A DNA stretch of 64,000 nt from Mycobacteroides franklinii (GTDB lineage Bacteria; Actinomycetota; Actinomycetes; Mycobacteriales; Mycobacteriaceae). Positions within the stretch are counted from its first letter, which is position 1. Every line of letters starts with the position of its first letter. Made by a program: the position numbers and the translations under genes. The notes below the pieces were generated by a model. It was not told the origin of the DNA. It was given only the letters and a program-made list of their open reading frames with translations, and did not search any database. This document shows, piece after piece, positions 1 through 8,986 of the stretch. The stretch lies in contig NZ_MAFQ01000010.1 in NCBI RefSeq assembly GCF_002013895.1, positions 232,907 through 296,906 on the forward strand, in the 5' to 3' direction.

Positions 1-2
1 CT

Positions 3-149
3 GACGCGTTTGCCCGAGCGATCTCCGACCTGGCGCACGATCCCGACCGAGCACGCGCGCTCGGCCAGGCCGGAGCGCAGCGGGCGCGGACGGACTTCAG
101 TTCCGAACGAATGGCTGAGCATTTCGCGAGCATTATGCATGGGGTTTAG
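3..149 (+). CDS. C-terminal end of a GT4-type glycosyltransferase (truncated by window edge)
   Basis: An open frame enters from the left edge and ends at TAG 147-149. The 48 visible residues (DAFARAISDLAHDPDRARAL, then GQAGAQRAR and FSSERMAEHF) match the usual tail of group 1 (GT4) glycosyltransferases, where the last helices carry an 'A..ia.Ll.dp..r..lg.agr.rv...fs' pattern. The active site lies outside the window, so the sugar cannot be named. Its stop abuts the stop of the convergent WecG-family gene at 150, and the polysaccharide genes that follow suggest a role in exopolysaccharide assembly. Family assignment is from a short tail only. Confidence 0.6.
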   Translation, partial: DAFARAISDLAHDPDRARALGQAGAQRARTDFSSERMAEHFASIMHGV

Positions 150-959
150 CTACGACGCGTGCCAAGGTTGCGGGGGCTCGACGTTCGCCCTCCGCAACCG
201 CATCACGGATGCGGGCCCCTGCACCAAGTATCTTCGCGCCATCCGCCGCGGTTCGCGCCCCAATCGGTAGGACCATTCCAGGCCGCAGCGCCGCATCCAC
301 TCCGGCGCACGCACGGCGGCGCCGGCCAGAAAGTCCGCGGACGCGCCGAAGGCCAACATGACCGCAGCGCCGGTGGTAACACCGTGACGCGCAATCCACA
401 ACTCCTGCAATGGTTTTCCAAGGCCTACGACCAGAATGTGGGTATCCGTGGCGGCGATGTCACGGGCAAGGGCATCGCTACGAGCCGGATCGGTGAGATC
501 GCTACGATCAGGCGCCCAGAAATCCGTGACCTCAAGACTCGGATAGCGATCTGTGATGACTCCGCGCAACTGGTCGTGAGTCTGTGGCAGCCCGCCCAGG
601 AAACCAACTCGCTGACCTGCGTCCATCGCCTGTTCGAGCACGAGAGGCAGCAAGTCGGCTCCGGTAATCCGCGGCCAGTTTCGCCGCGTCCTGAGTCGGG
701 CGCGCGCCACAATCGGCGCACCGTCGGCCAGCATCAACCAACGCAGCCGCGGTCCGAGTTCCGCACAGTCCGGGTTGGCACGCCCCGCGCCGAAGTGATG
801 CAGGTGATCCAGGTTCACCGAGCCGATCACCAGCGGGTTATCGCCCCGCACCGCTGCATACCGTGCCGCCGCGGCAAGCACGTCCCGCACGGAGCAAAGA
901 TCTACCTTCACCCCTGAGATCATCACTCGGGCCGGCGGGCCCTGCGATTCTGTCGACAC
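150..959 (-). CDS. WecG/TagA/CpsF family glycosyltransferase
   Basis: This 269-residue protein fits the GT26 family, which adds N-acetylmannosamine(uronic acid) or a related sugar to a lipid-linked intermediate at the cytoplasmic membrane. Family signatures are visible: the early GVKVDLCSV segment, a V-N-D-H region (GSVNLDHL), LADGAPIV, RITGADLLPLVLE, GFLGGLPQ, and late VVGLGKPLQELWIARH and MLAFGASADFLAG with RAPEWMRRCGLEWSYRL. The GTG at 959 is chosen because TAGGCT at 972-967 lies exactly 7 nt upstream, the mycobacterial leaderless arrangement; an upstream ATG at 998 would add 13 residues. It is divergent from the Wzz-like gene and convergent with the GT4 gene. Confidence 0.85.
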   Translation of the reverse strand: MSTESQGPPARVMISGVKVDLCSVRDVLAAAARYAAVRGDNPLVIGSVNLDHLHHFGAGRANPDCAELGPRLRWLMLADGAPIVARARLRTRRNWPRITGADLLPLVLEQAMDAGQRVGFLGGLPQTHDQLRGVITDRYPSLEVTDFWAPDRSDLTDPARSDALARDIAATDTHILVVGLGKPLQELWIARHGVTTGAAVMLAFGASADFLAGAAVRAPEWMRRCGLEWSYRLGREPRRMARRYLVQGPASVMRLRRANVEPPQPWHAS

Positions 960-1088
960 GGCGGACAGCCTAGTCCCGCGATTCCGAGGGCTTGGCAAGT
1001 GTGGGTTATGCTCGTGACCAATAACGCTGGTTATGGGACAGTGCGCCTACCGCGGATAGTCCGGACGATAGCGAGAGTCGGAGCGCGC

Positions 1089-2015
1089 GTGAACGTCAAC
1101 GACCTGGTCAAGCGGATCTTGAATCGGCGCATCGCGCTGTTTCTCGTGGTCCTGCTGGCCTGCGGTGCGGGCGCATATGGTTACAGCACCGGCGTCACGG
1201 TGCGGGCATCCACGGCTTCGGCCGTGGTGGTGCCACCGCCCACCTACTCCTCGACCGGCGACACGCTCGGCGCCAACCCGATGCTGAATCTATCCCCGGA
1301 GAAAGCACAGCTCGCCGGCATCCTGGCCACCTCTCTGTCCAGCCAGCCCGCGCAGGCCGCCATCGCGGCAGTCGCTCCCGGCGTGGACTACAAGGTCTCC
1401 AACACCATTGACCTGGGGCCCAACAACCAACAGCCGTCGCCCCAGGTGTCGATTCTGGTGTTGTGCAGCGCGACATCGGATTGCCAGGCAGGCGCGTCAG
1501 CACTGCTGGACGTCGCACGTGACAATCTGATCAAGCTGCAGGTGGGCGCCTCCGTCTCCCCCGAGAACTGGGCCAGCCTCACGGTCCTGCAAGAACCCAC
1601 CGCACCCGTTGTCACGTCGACCAGCGCGATGAAATCAGCAGGCTCCATGGCGGTCGCGGCACTGCTGGCCGGACTCATCCTGGTGTTGATATACGACGCC
1701 CTCGCAGTGCGTCACCGCAAAGAAAAGTCCGCCACCAAGAAGAATAAGGAACAGATCCAAGCGAAGACTGCGGCGCCAACTAGTGCAGCCGGGTCGTCCA
1801 CCCAGGCCGCACTCGCCGACGAGCCGGTGGCGCACGAAGCGGAGGACGAAGATCAACCAGCAGCAAACATCAAGAAGCCCATGACCATCGACGATGACCT
1901 GGACAACGTCGAGATTGACGACGAGGCACTGGCTCAAGCGGTGCTGAACTGGACTCCACCCCGACTCACCGATTTTCGTAACTGGCGTGACGACAAGCCT
2001 TCCCCGGACCGGTAG
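1089..2015 (+). CDS. Wzz-like two-TM polysaccharide chain-length/co-polymerase protein
   Basis: The protein has 308 residues with a membrane segment near residues 12-35 and a second near 185-205, enclosing an extracytoplasmic domain of about 150 residues, and then a long charged, Ala/Glu-rich cytoplasmic tail. This topology is that of Wzz/KpsE-type co-polymerases that set polysaccharide chain length, although I see no strongly diagnostic Wzz motif. The GTG at 1089 is preferred because GGAG lies about 6 nt upstream; an in-frame ATG at 999 would add 30 residues of poor quality. Its end overlaps the polymerase/ligase-like gene by 29 bp, so the two are translationally coupled. Function is inferred from topology and neighbours. 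Confidence 0.6.
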   Translation: MNVNDLVKRILNRRIALFLVVLLACGAGAYGYSTGVTVRASTASAVVVPPPTYSSTGDTLGANPMLNLSPEKAQLAGILATSLSSQPAQAAIAAVAPGVDYKVSNTIDLGPNNQQPSPQVSILVLCSATSDCQAGASALLDVARDNLIKLQVGASVSPENWASLTVLQEPTAPVVTSTSAMKSAGSMAVAALLAGLILVLIYDALAVRHRKEKSATKKNKEQIQAKTAAPTSAAGSSTQAALADEPVAHEAEDEDQPAANIKKPMTIDDDLDNVEIDDEALAQAVLNWTPPRLTDFRNWRDDKPSPDR

Positions 2016-3339
2016 CTCACGCGCAGCGGTGTCCGGCCGCGGCCCGGATATCGTCACGTTCGCCGCGCTGGCATTGATAGTGCTGCTGAGTACGCGGCAG
2101 GCCTACGCGACATACGCGTTGAAGGGACTGAGCCCTGCCCAGGTCGCGTTGACCCTGATCGGAGCGCTCGGCATCTACTGGGTGCTGTCAGGGCACAGAC
2201 TCACTCTCGGTGCGCGGTGGCTGTCCATCGCGATCCTCGCCTCGCTACTCACCACCGTGGTGTCCTTCAACGTGGTGACCACACGCGTGTTGCCACACGT
2301 CGCGTTGATCCAAGCCGGGCAGGGCATCGCCGCTTTCGCGGTAACGGCGGTGGTGCTCATAGGATTCGTCTTCCTTTTCGCCGCCCATCCCGGTGACTCC
2401 GCGCGCATCATCGAAATCTTGTTGAAGGCGCTTCTGATCGGCGGCGCCATCACAGCCGCCTTTGCTTTGATTCAGTTCGCGACCGGCTTCGATATCGCGG
2501 CCTTGATTCGCATCCCCGGGATCATGAAGTTTCGCGATACCGGTGTCGCACACGACATCGTCCGTGAAGGCGTCGTTCGCGCCCAGGGCGCCGCGGGGCA
2601 CGCCCTGGAACTCAGTGCGGTGTTGACGACCATCGCGCCCATCGGGTTGGCGCTCGTATACAGCGCCAAGGCACGCGGCAGAAAGACGTGGCCGTGGGCG
2701 ATCCTGACCGCCATGGTGATCGCCGGTTCCGTGGTGACGGTTTCCCGATCGGCATTCGTCGGACTGGCCGCCGCGGTCCTGGTGATGTCGTGGCGCTGGC
2801 CGGTCCGTCGCCTTACCGGGCTGCTCGGCGCAGCATGCGGCGCGGCAGCGCTTGCCGCCGTGAGCGGGCTCGGTGTCTTCGACGCAATCATCAGCACCTT
2901 CATGGGTAGCGCCGATGATCCGTCGCTGCAGTCTCGCGCACGCGGAATCGACTACGTGACGGCGCACTGGACCGAACACTTTTGGCTGGGACAAGGATCA
3001 TTCACCTATCCGCTGGGTCCCGAACAACCAGTTCTCGACAACGAGTACCTCAGCCGACTCATCGAAGGTGGGATCCTGGGCCTGCTCGCGCTGATCTTCC
3101 TGATGATCACTGCGGTCGGGTACGCCGCCAAAGCACGTAATCGCTGCGGGGACGTGGCCACGACGGAACTGATCAACGGCGTTCTCGGCGCACTCGTCGC
3201 GCTCACTGTCGTCAGTACGGTGCTGGATGTATCTGCTTTCCAACAGGTTTCCATGGTCCGGTACCTCTTGATCGTACTGGCCGGTGCGGCATGGGCATTG
3301 GTCAAACGTAGCGAGGAAGTCGAGGAAGCACTGACGTGA
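1987..3339 (+). CDS. O-antigen polymerase/ligase-like membrane protein (Wzy/WaaL superfamily)
   Basis: A 450-residue hydrophobic protein with about ten to twelve predicted membrane segments and one larger outside loop. In that loop the segment LGQGSFTYPLGPEQPVLDNE, with RLIEGGILGLLALIF after it, is the hallmark of the O-antigen ligase/polymerase family (G-x-G..., then 'hN.yL.....GilGll'). Members join undecaprenyl-linked repeat units or transfer polymers onto an acceptor on the outer face of the membrane. It starts at GTG 1987 inside the preceding Wzz-like gene and its stop overlaps the next start as GTGA. The linked polymer and acceptor cannot be deduced. Confidence 0.75.
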   Translation: MTTSLPRTGSSRAAVSGRGPDIVTFAALALIVLLSTRQAYATYALKGLSPAQVALTLIGALGIYWVLSGHRLTLGARWLSIAILASLLTTVVSFNVVTTRVLPHVALIQAGQGIAAFAVTAVVLIGFVFLFAAHPGDSARIIEILLKALLIGGAITAAFALIQFATGFDIAALIRIPGIMKFRDTGVAHDIVREGVVRAQGAAGHALELSAVLTTIAPIGLALVYSAKARGRKTWPWAILTAMVIAGSVVTVSRSAFVGLAAAVLVMSWRWPVRRLTGLLGAACGAAALAAVSGLGVFDAIISTFMGSADDPSLQSRARGIDYVTAHWTEHFWLGQGSFTYPLGPEQPVLDNEYLSRLIEGGILGLLALIFLMITAVGYAAKARNRCGDVATTELINGVLGALVALTVVSTVLDVSAFQQVSMVRYLLIVLAGAAWALVKRSEEVEEALT

Positions 3340-4673
3340 CGCACAAAGGCTTCGACCAATCGAACGCGTGGCAGGCACGGCTCCACCACGCAGTGCCGGG
3401 CGGTGCGCATACTTACGCGCGCGGCGCCGACCAGTATCCGTTGGGCATGGCCCCAGTACTGACCCACGGATTGGGCGCACGCGTGTGGGATGTCGACGAG
3501 AACGCCTACGTGGAATACGGCATGGGACTGCGCGCGATAACCCTGGGCCACGCGTACGCGCCCGTCGTCGCGGCCGTTCGCGAAACCCTGGAGTGGGGAG
3601 TGAGTTTCAGTCGACCAACAGTGTTCGAAGCAGAGGCCGCCGAGGACTTCCTGCGGACAGTACCCACCGCCGAGATGGTGAAGTTCGCCAAAAACGGATC
3701 CGATGTCACCACCGCAGCCCTTCGCCTGGCCCGCGCCGTAACCGGACGCCCGAAGGTCGCGGCCTGCCTGCAGCCGTTCTTCTCCACCGATGACTGGTTC
3801 ATCGGTACCACTGAGATGAACGCCGGAATCCCGAAAACCGCGATAGATGATGTGATCAGGTTCGACTACAACGATCTCGACTCGCTGACAAAGCTTTTCG
3901 AAGAGCAGCCCGGCCAGATCGCCTGCGTCATCATGGAGGCCGCCAGCGCCGCGGCCGAACCCGAGCCGGGCTTTTTGGACTCCGTGCGGACACTGTGCAC
4001 GCAGCACGGTGCGCTGCTCGTCTTCGACGAAATCATCACCGGCTTTCGCTGGTCCCGGGCGGGTGCCCAAGCGGTGTACGGCGTCACCCCTGATCTGTCC
4101 TGTTGGGGCAAGGCGATGGGCAACGGTTTCGCGATTGCCGCGCTGGCCGGCAGGCGCGAGTACATGGAACGTGGTGGCCTGCGCACCGAAGATCCGCGAA
4201 CCTTTCTGCTGTCCACCACGAATGGTCCGGAGGCGGTGGGACTGGCCGCGTTTCGTGCGGTCGTGCAGGCTTATCGCGATGACGCCCCGATACGTGCCAT
4301 GGAGGCCGCGGGGCGCGATCTCGCGGCCGGTGTCGCCGAGGTCACCACGGAACTCGGTGTAAGCGAACATATCCGGACCATTGGCAGGCCGTCCTGTCTG
4401 ACCTTCACCAGCCTCGATCCCGACGGGATTCCCTCGCAGGCCTATCGGGCACTGCTGCTCCAGGAACTCCTGCGTCGTGGCGTATTGGGGCAGTCGTTCG
4501 TCATCTCCGCCGCACACACCCCCGTCGATATCGAGGTGACGGTGGATGCGGTGCGCGGGGCGGCCGAGGTCTATCGGCGCGCACTCGAGGCCGGCACCAC
4601 CGATGGATTCCTACTGGGCCCGCCGGTCGCGCCGGCCCTGCGGTCACTGGCCGCGCCCCGACGGATCTCCTAA
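3336..4673 (+). CDS. Class III PLP aminotransferase (glutamate-1-semialdehyde aminomutase-like), polysaccharide cluster
   Basis: The 445-residue protein has the class III aminotransferase fold. Visible motifs are KFAKNGSDVTTAALRLARA (substrate/phosphate region), LLVFDEIITGFRW (PLP-ring Asp in DE) and DLSCWGKAMGNGFAIAAL with the Schiff-base lysine. The 'S.WGKAMGNG' version is typical of GSA-aminomutase relatives that sit in polysaccharide or nucleotide-sugar clusters, not of HemL, whose motif is 'T.GKIIGGG'. It is the third gene of the cluster, coupled by a GTGA overlap to the polymerase/ligase-like gene, so it probably makes an amino or acidic component of the polymer. The substrate is unknown. 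Confidence 0.75.
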   Translation: MTHKGFDQSNAWQARLHHAVPGGAHTYARGADQYPLGMAPVLTHGLGARVWDVDENAYVEYGMGLRAITLGHAYAPVVAAVRETLEWGVSFSRPTVFEAEAAEDFLRTVPTAEMVKFAKNGSDVTTAALRLARAVTGRPKVAACLQPFFSTDDWFIGTTEMNAGIPKTAIDDVIRFDYNDLDSLTKLFEEQPGQIACVIMEAASAAAEPEPGFLDSVRTLCTQHGALLVFDEIITGFRWSRAGAQAVYGVTPDLSCWGKAMGNGFAIAALAGRREYMERGGLRTEDPRTFLLSTTNGPEAVGLAAFRAVVQAYRDDAPIRAMEAAGRDLAAGVAEVTTELGVSEHIRTIGRPSCLTFTSLDPDGIPSQAYRALLLQELLRRGVLGQSFVISAAHTPVDIEVTVDAVRGAAEVYRRALEAGTTDGFLLGPPVAPALRSLAAPRRIS

Positions 4674-4754
4674 CCGCGCGCACCGGGCGGGTTCACGCGT
4701 TTACCGCCCCACGTTCGTCTCGTTGGCGTATTAGTAAATGTGGCCCGTATCGCG

Positions 4755-4802
4755 TTGATCTTGGATTACTACTACTACTACGCTGTGTCGTAGGAGGTGG
4801 CG
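4755..4802 (+). promoter_or_regulatory. Probable cydA promoter with (TAC)5 repeat in the spacer, and cydA ribosome site
   Basis: The 129-bp gap in front of cydA holds TTGATC at 4755-4760 and TACGCT at 4779-4784, an 18-bp spacing. Five TAC triplets (4767-4781) occupy the spacer and the start of the -10. A strong AGGAGG at 4792-4797 lies 5 nt before ATG 4803 and decides that start over an in-frame GTG at 4797 that overlaps the ribosome site. The promoter call is by eye and would give a very short leader. Nothing else is seen between 4674 and 4754. Confidence 0.4.
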
Positions 4803-6257
4803 ATGAACGCCCTGGACGTATCCCGATGGCAGTTCGGTATCACCACCGTGTACCACTTCATCTTGGTGCCGTTGACCATTGGGCTCGCGCCCCTCATTGC
4901 CATCATGCAGACGGTGTGGGTCGTAACCGGGAACAACTCCTGGTATCGGCTCACCCGGTTCTTCGGCAAGCTGTTTCTCATCAACTTCGCGCTGGGTGTC
5001 GCCACCGGAATCGTGCAGGAGTTCCAGTTCGGCATGAACTGGAGCGAGTACTCACGATTCGTCGGTGATGTATTCGGTGCTCCCCTGGCGCTCGAAGGCC
5101 TCGTGGCCTTCTTCCTGGAATCAACCTTCCTGGGTTTGTGGATATTCGGGTGGACCCGGCTGCCCAAACTGGTCCACTTGGCGTGCATCTGGATGGTGGC
5201 CATCGGGGTCAATGCCTCGGCCTTCTTCATCATCGCCGCCAACTCCTTCATGCAGCATCCCGTCGGTGCCATTTACAACCCGGAAACCGGTCGCGCGGAG
5301 CTGACCAGCATCACCGAACTCCTCACCAACAACACGGCATTGGCCGCGTTCCCGCATACCGTCGCCGGATCCCTCCTCACGGCGGGCACTTTCGTTGCCG
5401 GCATCTGCGGCTGGTGGATGGTGCGCTCACACAAGCTCGGCACCCTGGAAGATGCCCGCACGATGTACCGGCCCGCCGCCATTGGCGCATGCGCGGTGAT
5501 GATCTTGTCCGGGGTCGCACTGGCTGCCACCGGCGACGTCCAGGGCAAGCTGATGTTCCAGCAGCAGCCCATGAAGATGGCATCCGCAGAATCCTTGTGT
5601 TACACAGAAAAAGACCCCAAGTTTTCGGTGTTGACGGTGGGAACCCACAACAACTGTGCCAGCGTGACGCATGCCATCGAGCTGCCGTATGTCCTGCCAT
5701 TCCTGGCGGAAGGCAAGTTCACCGACGTCACCCTCAAGGGTGTAGAGAACCTGCAGAAGGAGTATGAGCAGAAGTTTGGTCCGCGAAATTATCGGCCCAA
5801 TCTGTTTGTGACCTACTGGTCCTTCCGCGCGATGATCGGACTTGCCGCCGGGTCGGCCCTGCTGGCGTTGGCCGGACTATGGGTCACCCGCAGGGGACGA
5901 ATCCCCCATCAGCGCTGGTTCGCCTGGCTTTCGATCCTGGCCATCCCCACCCCCTTCCTGGCGAACAGCGCCGGATGGGTGTTCACCGAGATGGGTCGGC
6001 AGCCCTGGGTAGTAGCCCCCAATCCCACAGGCGTCGAACAGATTCGACTCACGGTGGACCTGGCGGTCTCTCACCATTCGGCGGCGACGGTATGGCTGTC
6101 GCTGGTCACCTTCACGCTGCTGTACGGCGCGCTCGGCGTGGTGTGGTTCTGGCTCATCCGCCGATACACCGTCGAAGGACCGCTCGAACACGACACCGAA
6201 CCAACACCGCCCGTTACCGACGATGACAGCCCCAAACCGCTGTCCTTCGCCTACTGA
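4803..6257 (+). CDS. cydA: Cytochrome bd quinol oxidase subunit I
   Basis: CydA is the subunit of the bd-type terminal oxidase that carries hemes b558, b595 and d and oxidises menaquinol without pumping protons. The 484-residue length is that of the short Q-loop type. The N-terminal segment WQFGITTVYHFILVPLTIG contains the conserved His18, and the GRQPWVV signature lies near residues 398-404. Multiple membrane helices alternate with a periplasmic Q-loop (around residues 240-310). It opens a tight operon cydA-cydB-cydD-cydC, where cydDC encode the exporter needed to assemble the oxidase. This enzyme supports respiration at low oxygen or when the bcc-aa3 branch is inhibited. Confidence 0.97.
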   Translation: MNALDVSRWQFGITTVYHFILVPLTIGLAPLIAIMQTVWVVTGNNSWYRLTRFFGKLFLINFALGVATGIVQEFQFGMNWSEYSRFVGDVFGAPLALEGLVAFFLESTFLGLWIFGWTRLPKLVHLACIWMVAIGVNASAFFIIAANSFMQHPVGAIYNPETGRAELTSITELLTNNTALAAFPHTVAGSLLTAGTFVAGICGWWMVRSHKLGTLEDARTMYRPAAIGACAVMILSGVALAATGDVQGKLMFQQQPMKMASAESLCYTEKDPKFSVLTVGTHNNCASVTHAIELPYVLPFLAEGKFTDVTLKGVENLQKEYEQKFGPRNYRPNLFVTYWSFRAMIGLAAGSALLALAGLWVTRRGRIPHQRWFAWLSILAIPTPFLANSAGWVFTEMGRQPWVVAPNPTGVEQIRLTVDLAVSHHSAATVWLSLVTFTLLYGALGVVWFWLIRRYTVEGPLEHDTEPTPPVTDDDSPKPLSFAY

Positions 6258-6287
6258 TCCGACCAGTTACGTAAGGAGGTTCCGAAC

Positions 6288-7316
6288 ATGAATCCGACGG
6301 CATTGCAGCAGTTCTGGTTCATCGTCGTGGCGGCGCTGTTCCTTGGGTTCCTGGTGCTGGAGGGTTTCGACTTCGGTGTCGGAATGCTGATGCACCCGCT
6401 CGGCCGGGGCGACGATCGTCGGCGACGGGCCGTTCTCAACACGATCGGGCCGGTATGGGACGGCAATGAGGTGTGGCTGATCACCGCGGGCGGCGCGATG
6501 TTCGCCGCCTTCCCCCACTGGTATGCGACCGTGTTCTCAGGCCTGTACATCCCCCTGTTGCTGATTCTCGTCGCCATGATTGTCCGAATCGTCGCGATCG
6601 AATGGCGCGGAAAGATCGACGACCCTCGCTGGCGTGCCCGCTGCGACCTCGGGATAGCCATCGGTTCGTGGATACCCGCACTGCTGTGGGGTGTCGCCTT
6701 CTCCTCGATGCTCGCCGGGCTTCCGGTGGACGGCGCCAAACAGCTCACGCTTACCGTCGGAGATGTGCTCCGGCCGTATGTCCTCCTCGGCGGCGTGGTT
6801 TTCGTGGGGCTCTTTGCCTTTCACGGTGCGCTCTTCATCTCCCTGAAGACCGCGGGAGTGGTCCGCGAAGATGCCGTGTCCTGGGCGCGCAAGCTGGCGA
6901 TCCCGGTGATCGTCGCCGCCGGTGGATACGGATTGTGGACACAGCTTGCTTACGGCAAGAGTTGGACGTGGATCGCCCTCGTGATCGCCGCATTGTCGTT
7001 GATCGGTGCGGCCGCCGCGTCACGGGTCTCGCGGGACGGTTGGGCCTTCGCCTGCACATGCCTGACAGTGGTTGCGGTCGTCGTCTTGCTGTTCGGCTCC
7101 CTCTACCCCAATCTCATTGTGTCCAGCCTTGATCCGGCCTACAACTTGACCGTCGTCAACGCCTCTTCCAGCCCCTACACACTCAAGGTAATGAGCTGGG
7201 CGGCGGCTATCACCGCGCCGGTGGTGTTGATCTACCAGGGCTGGACGTACTGGGTATTCCGACAGCGCATCTCGGCCGAGCAGATTCCCGATCCGGTCGG
7301 GTTGCCTGTGCGATGA
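6288..7316 (+). CDS. cydB: Cytochrome bd quinol oxidase subunit II
   Basis: CydB is the pseudo-symmetric partner of CydA. The 342-residue protein begins with the family hallmark FLVLEGFDFGVGML within the first membrane helix and has DGNEVWLITAGGAMFAAFP near residues 58-76, both characteristic of CydB. About eight or nine hydrophobic helices are visible. The start at ATG 6288 follows AAGGAGG at 6272-6278. The last codons overlap the start of cydD by ATGA (7313-7316), so oxidase and assembly transporter are co-translated. Confidence 0.97.
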   Translation: MNPTALQQFWFIVVAALFLGFLVLEGFDFGVGMLMHPLGRGDDRRRRAVLNTIGPVWDGNEVWLITAGGAMFAAFPHWYATVFSGLYIPLLLILVAMIVRIVAIEWRGKIDDPRWRARCDLGIAIGSWIPALLWGVAFSSMLAGLPVDGAKQLTLTVGDVLRPYVLLGGVVFVGLFAFHGALFISLKTAGVVREDAVSWARKLAIPVIVAAGGYGLWTQLAYGKSWTWIALVIAALSLIGAAAASRVSRDGWAFACTCLTVVAVVVLLFGSLYPNLIVSSLDPAYNLTVVNASSSPYTLKVMSWAAAITAPVVLIYQGWTYWVFRQRISAEQIPDPVGLPVR

Positions 7317-8986
7317 CGAAATTGCGCAGCGCCCCGGTTGATCCCCGACTGTGGCGCCGCAGCGCTCCTGTGCGCCGGTACCTGATTCTGACGGTGCTCT
7401 GCGAAATGGTGATGACCGCGTGCACGCTCCTGATCGCGATAGTGCTGGCGCACGCCCTCGCCCGACTGATCACCGATCCGCCCGCGCGCGATATCGCTCA
7501 TATGGGACAACCGCTCGCGCTCCTGGCGGTGCTCTGGATCCTTCGGGCCGCAGCACATGGCGTGCAGGTCCGCTTCAGCGAACGGGGCGCGACAGCTGTC
7601 ATCGCCGACCTCGACGATCAGCTGCTGTCGACACTCGCACAAGCACAACCGCGTGATCTGGAGCAACATCGAGACTCGGCCACCGAGGTACTGACCCGCG
7701 GATTAGACGACCTGCGGCCCTATTTCGCGGGATACCTGCCCGCGGTGCTCAGTGCCGCGATCGTCACGCCCGCCGCCGCGTTGGTGATCGCGTTCTCCGA
7801 TATCCGATCGGCCATCATCGTCGCGGTGACCCTGCCGCTGATCCCGGTGTTCATGATCCTCATCGGCCTGCTCACCCGGGATCGCGCGGAGGCGGCACTG
7901 AACGCATCGACGGCGGTCACGAGTCAGATTCTCGATTTGATCGCGGGCATCCCGACGTTACGCGCGCTGGGCCGCACCGCGACACCGTTGCGCCGAATCA
8001 CCGAACTCGGCGCCGCTCAGCGACGTTCGGTGATGGCAACGTTGCGGGTCGCCTTCCTGTCGGCGATGGTGCTGGAAATGATCGCGACCCTGAGTGTCGC
8101 TCTCATCGCGGTGAGCATCGGGATGCGACTCGTCTTCGGACATCTGGATCTCACTATCGCGCTCACCGTCTTGATCCTTGCCCCGGAGGTGTATTGGCCC
8201 CTGCGGCGGGTCGGAATCCAGTTCCACAGTGCCGCCGATGGAAAGGCGGCGGCGGACAAAACCTTCGAACTGCTCGATACCCTCACACCGCAGGCCTCCT
8301 TGTCCGTGGCCGGGGATACGAAGGCTCCGCACCCTCGGCCAACCATTCAGTTGGACGCCATCAGCGTCATGGACCGAAGCGGCTATGCGCCTTGGGAATT
8401 GACGGCAACCATTCGGCCCGGCACCGTGACGGTGCTGACCGGTGACAACGGTGCGGGGAAGTCCACCGCGCTGCACGCGATAACCGGTCTTACGATGCCG
8501 ACAGCCGGCCGCGTTCTCGTGGACGGGGTGGCACTTGACGACATTGACCGCGACACCTGGTGGTCGATGATCGGATGGCTGCCGCAACGGCCGGTGCTGG
8601 TCGCGGGCACCGTACGCGAGAACCTCGAGATCTTCGGAACGCTCGACGATCTGGAATCCGTGCTTGCCGAGAGCCAGTTCGATAGGACCCTGGCGACGCT
8701 GCCTGAAGGATTGGATACCCGCCTCGGTACCGGTGGCGCCGGGCTATCGCTGGGTGAACGGCAACGGCTGGGCCTGGCCCGGGCGCTCGGCACCCATCGA
8801 CCGATCCTGCTTCTCGACGAGCCCACCGCGCATCTCGACGGTGATACCGAGGCCGCCGTGCTGGCGGCGCTGGTGTCCCGTGCACGAAAGGGCGCGACGG
8901 TGGTGGTGGTGGGCCATCGAGCCCCGGTCTTGGCTGCGGCCGACAGAGTCTTCACTGTGCAGGCAAGACATGCCACGCACCACTGA
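7313..8986 (+). CDS. cydD: ABC transporter CydD, thiol/heme-linked exporter for bd oxidase assembly
   Basis: CydD (557 residues) is one half of the heterodimeric CydDC ABC exporter, which moves reduced thiols and binds heme, and is required for functional cytochrome bd. An N-terminal six-helix membrane domain (to about residue 320) is followed by the ATPase domain: Walker A GDNGAGKST near residue 377, signature LSLGERQR near 478, Walker B ILLLDEPTAHLD near 498, and a switch His in VVVGHRAP. It overlaps cydB by 4 bp and cydC by 17 bp. In some mycobacteria cydD and cydC are fused; here they are separate genes. Confidence 0.95.
   Translation: MTKLRSAPVDPRLWRRSAPVRRYLILTVLCEMVMTACTLLIAIVLAHALARLITDPPARDIAHMGQPLALLAVLWILRAAAHGVQVRFSERGATAVIADLDDQLLSTLAQAQPRDLEQHRDSATEVLTRGLDDLRPYFAGYLPAVLSAAIVTPAAALVIAFSDIRSAIIVAVTLPLIPVFMILIGLLTRDRAEAALNASTAVTSQILDLIAGIPTLRALGRTATPLRRITELGAAQRRSVMATLRVAFLSAMVLEMIATLSVALIAVSIGMRLVFGHLDLTIALTVLILAPEVYWPLRRVGIQFHSAADGKAAADKTFELLDTLTPQASLSVAGDTKAPHPRPTIQLDAISVMDRSGYAPWELTATIRPGTVTVLTGDNGAGKSTALHAITGLTMPTAGRVLVDGVALDDIDRDTWWSMIGWLPQRPVLVAGTVRENLEIFGTLDDLESVLAESQFDRTLATLPEGLDTRLGTGGAGLSLGERQRLGLARALGTHRPILLLDEPTAHLDGDTEAAVLAALVSRARKGATVVVVGHRAPVLAAADRVFTVQARHATHH

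Noticed and set aside
3006..4517. 503-codon open frame antisense to the aminotransferase
   Set aside because: No recognisable motif and it covers a gene with complete class III aminotransferase signatures on the other strand.
8664..8969. Long N-terminal extension of cydC
   Set aside because: It is the out-of-frame reading of the cydD ATPase domain; the CydC membrane domain begins right after ATG 8970.
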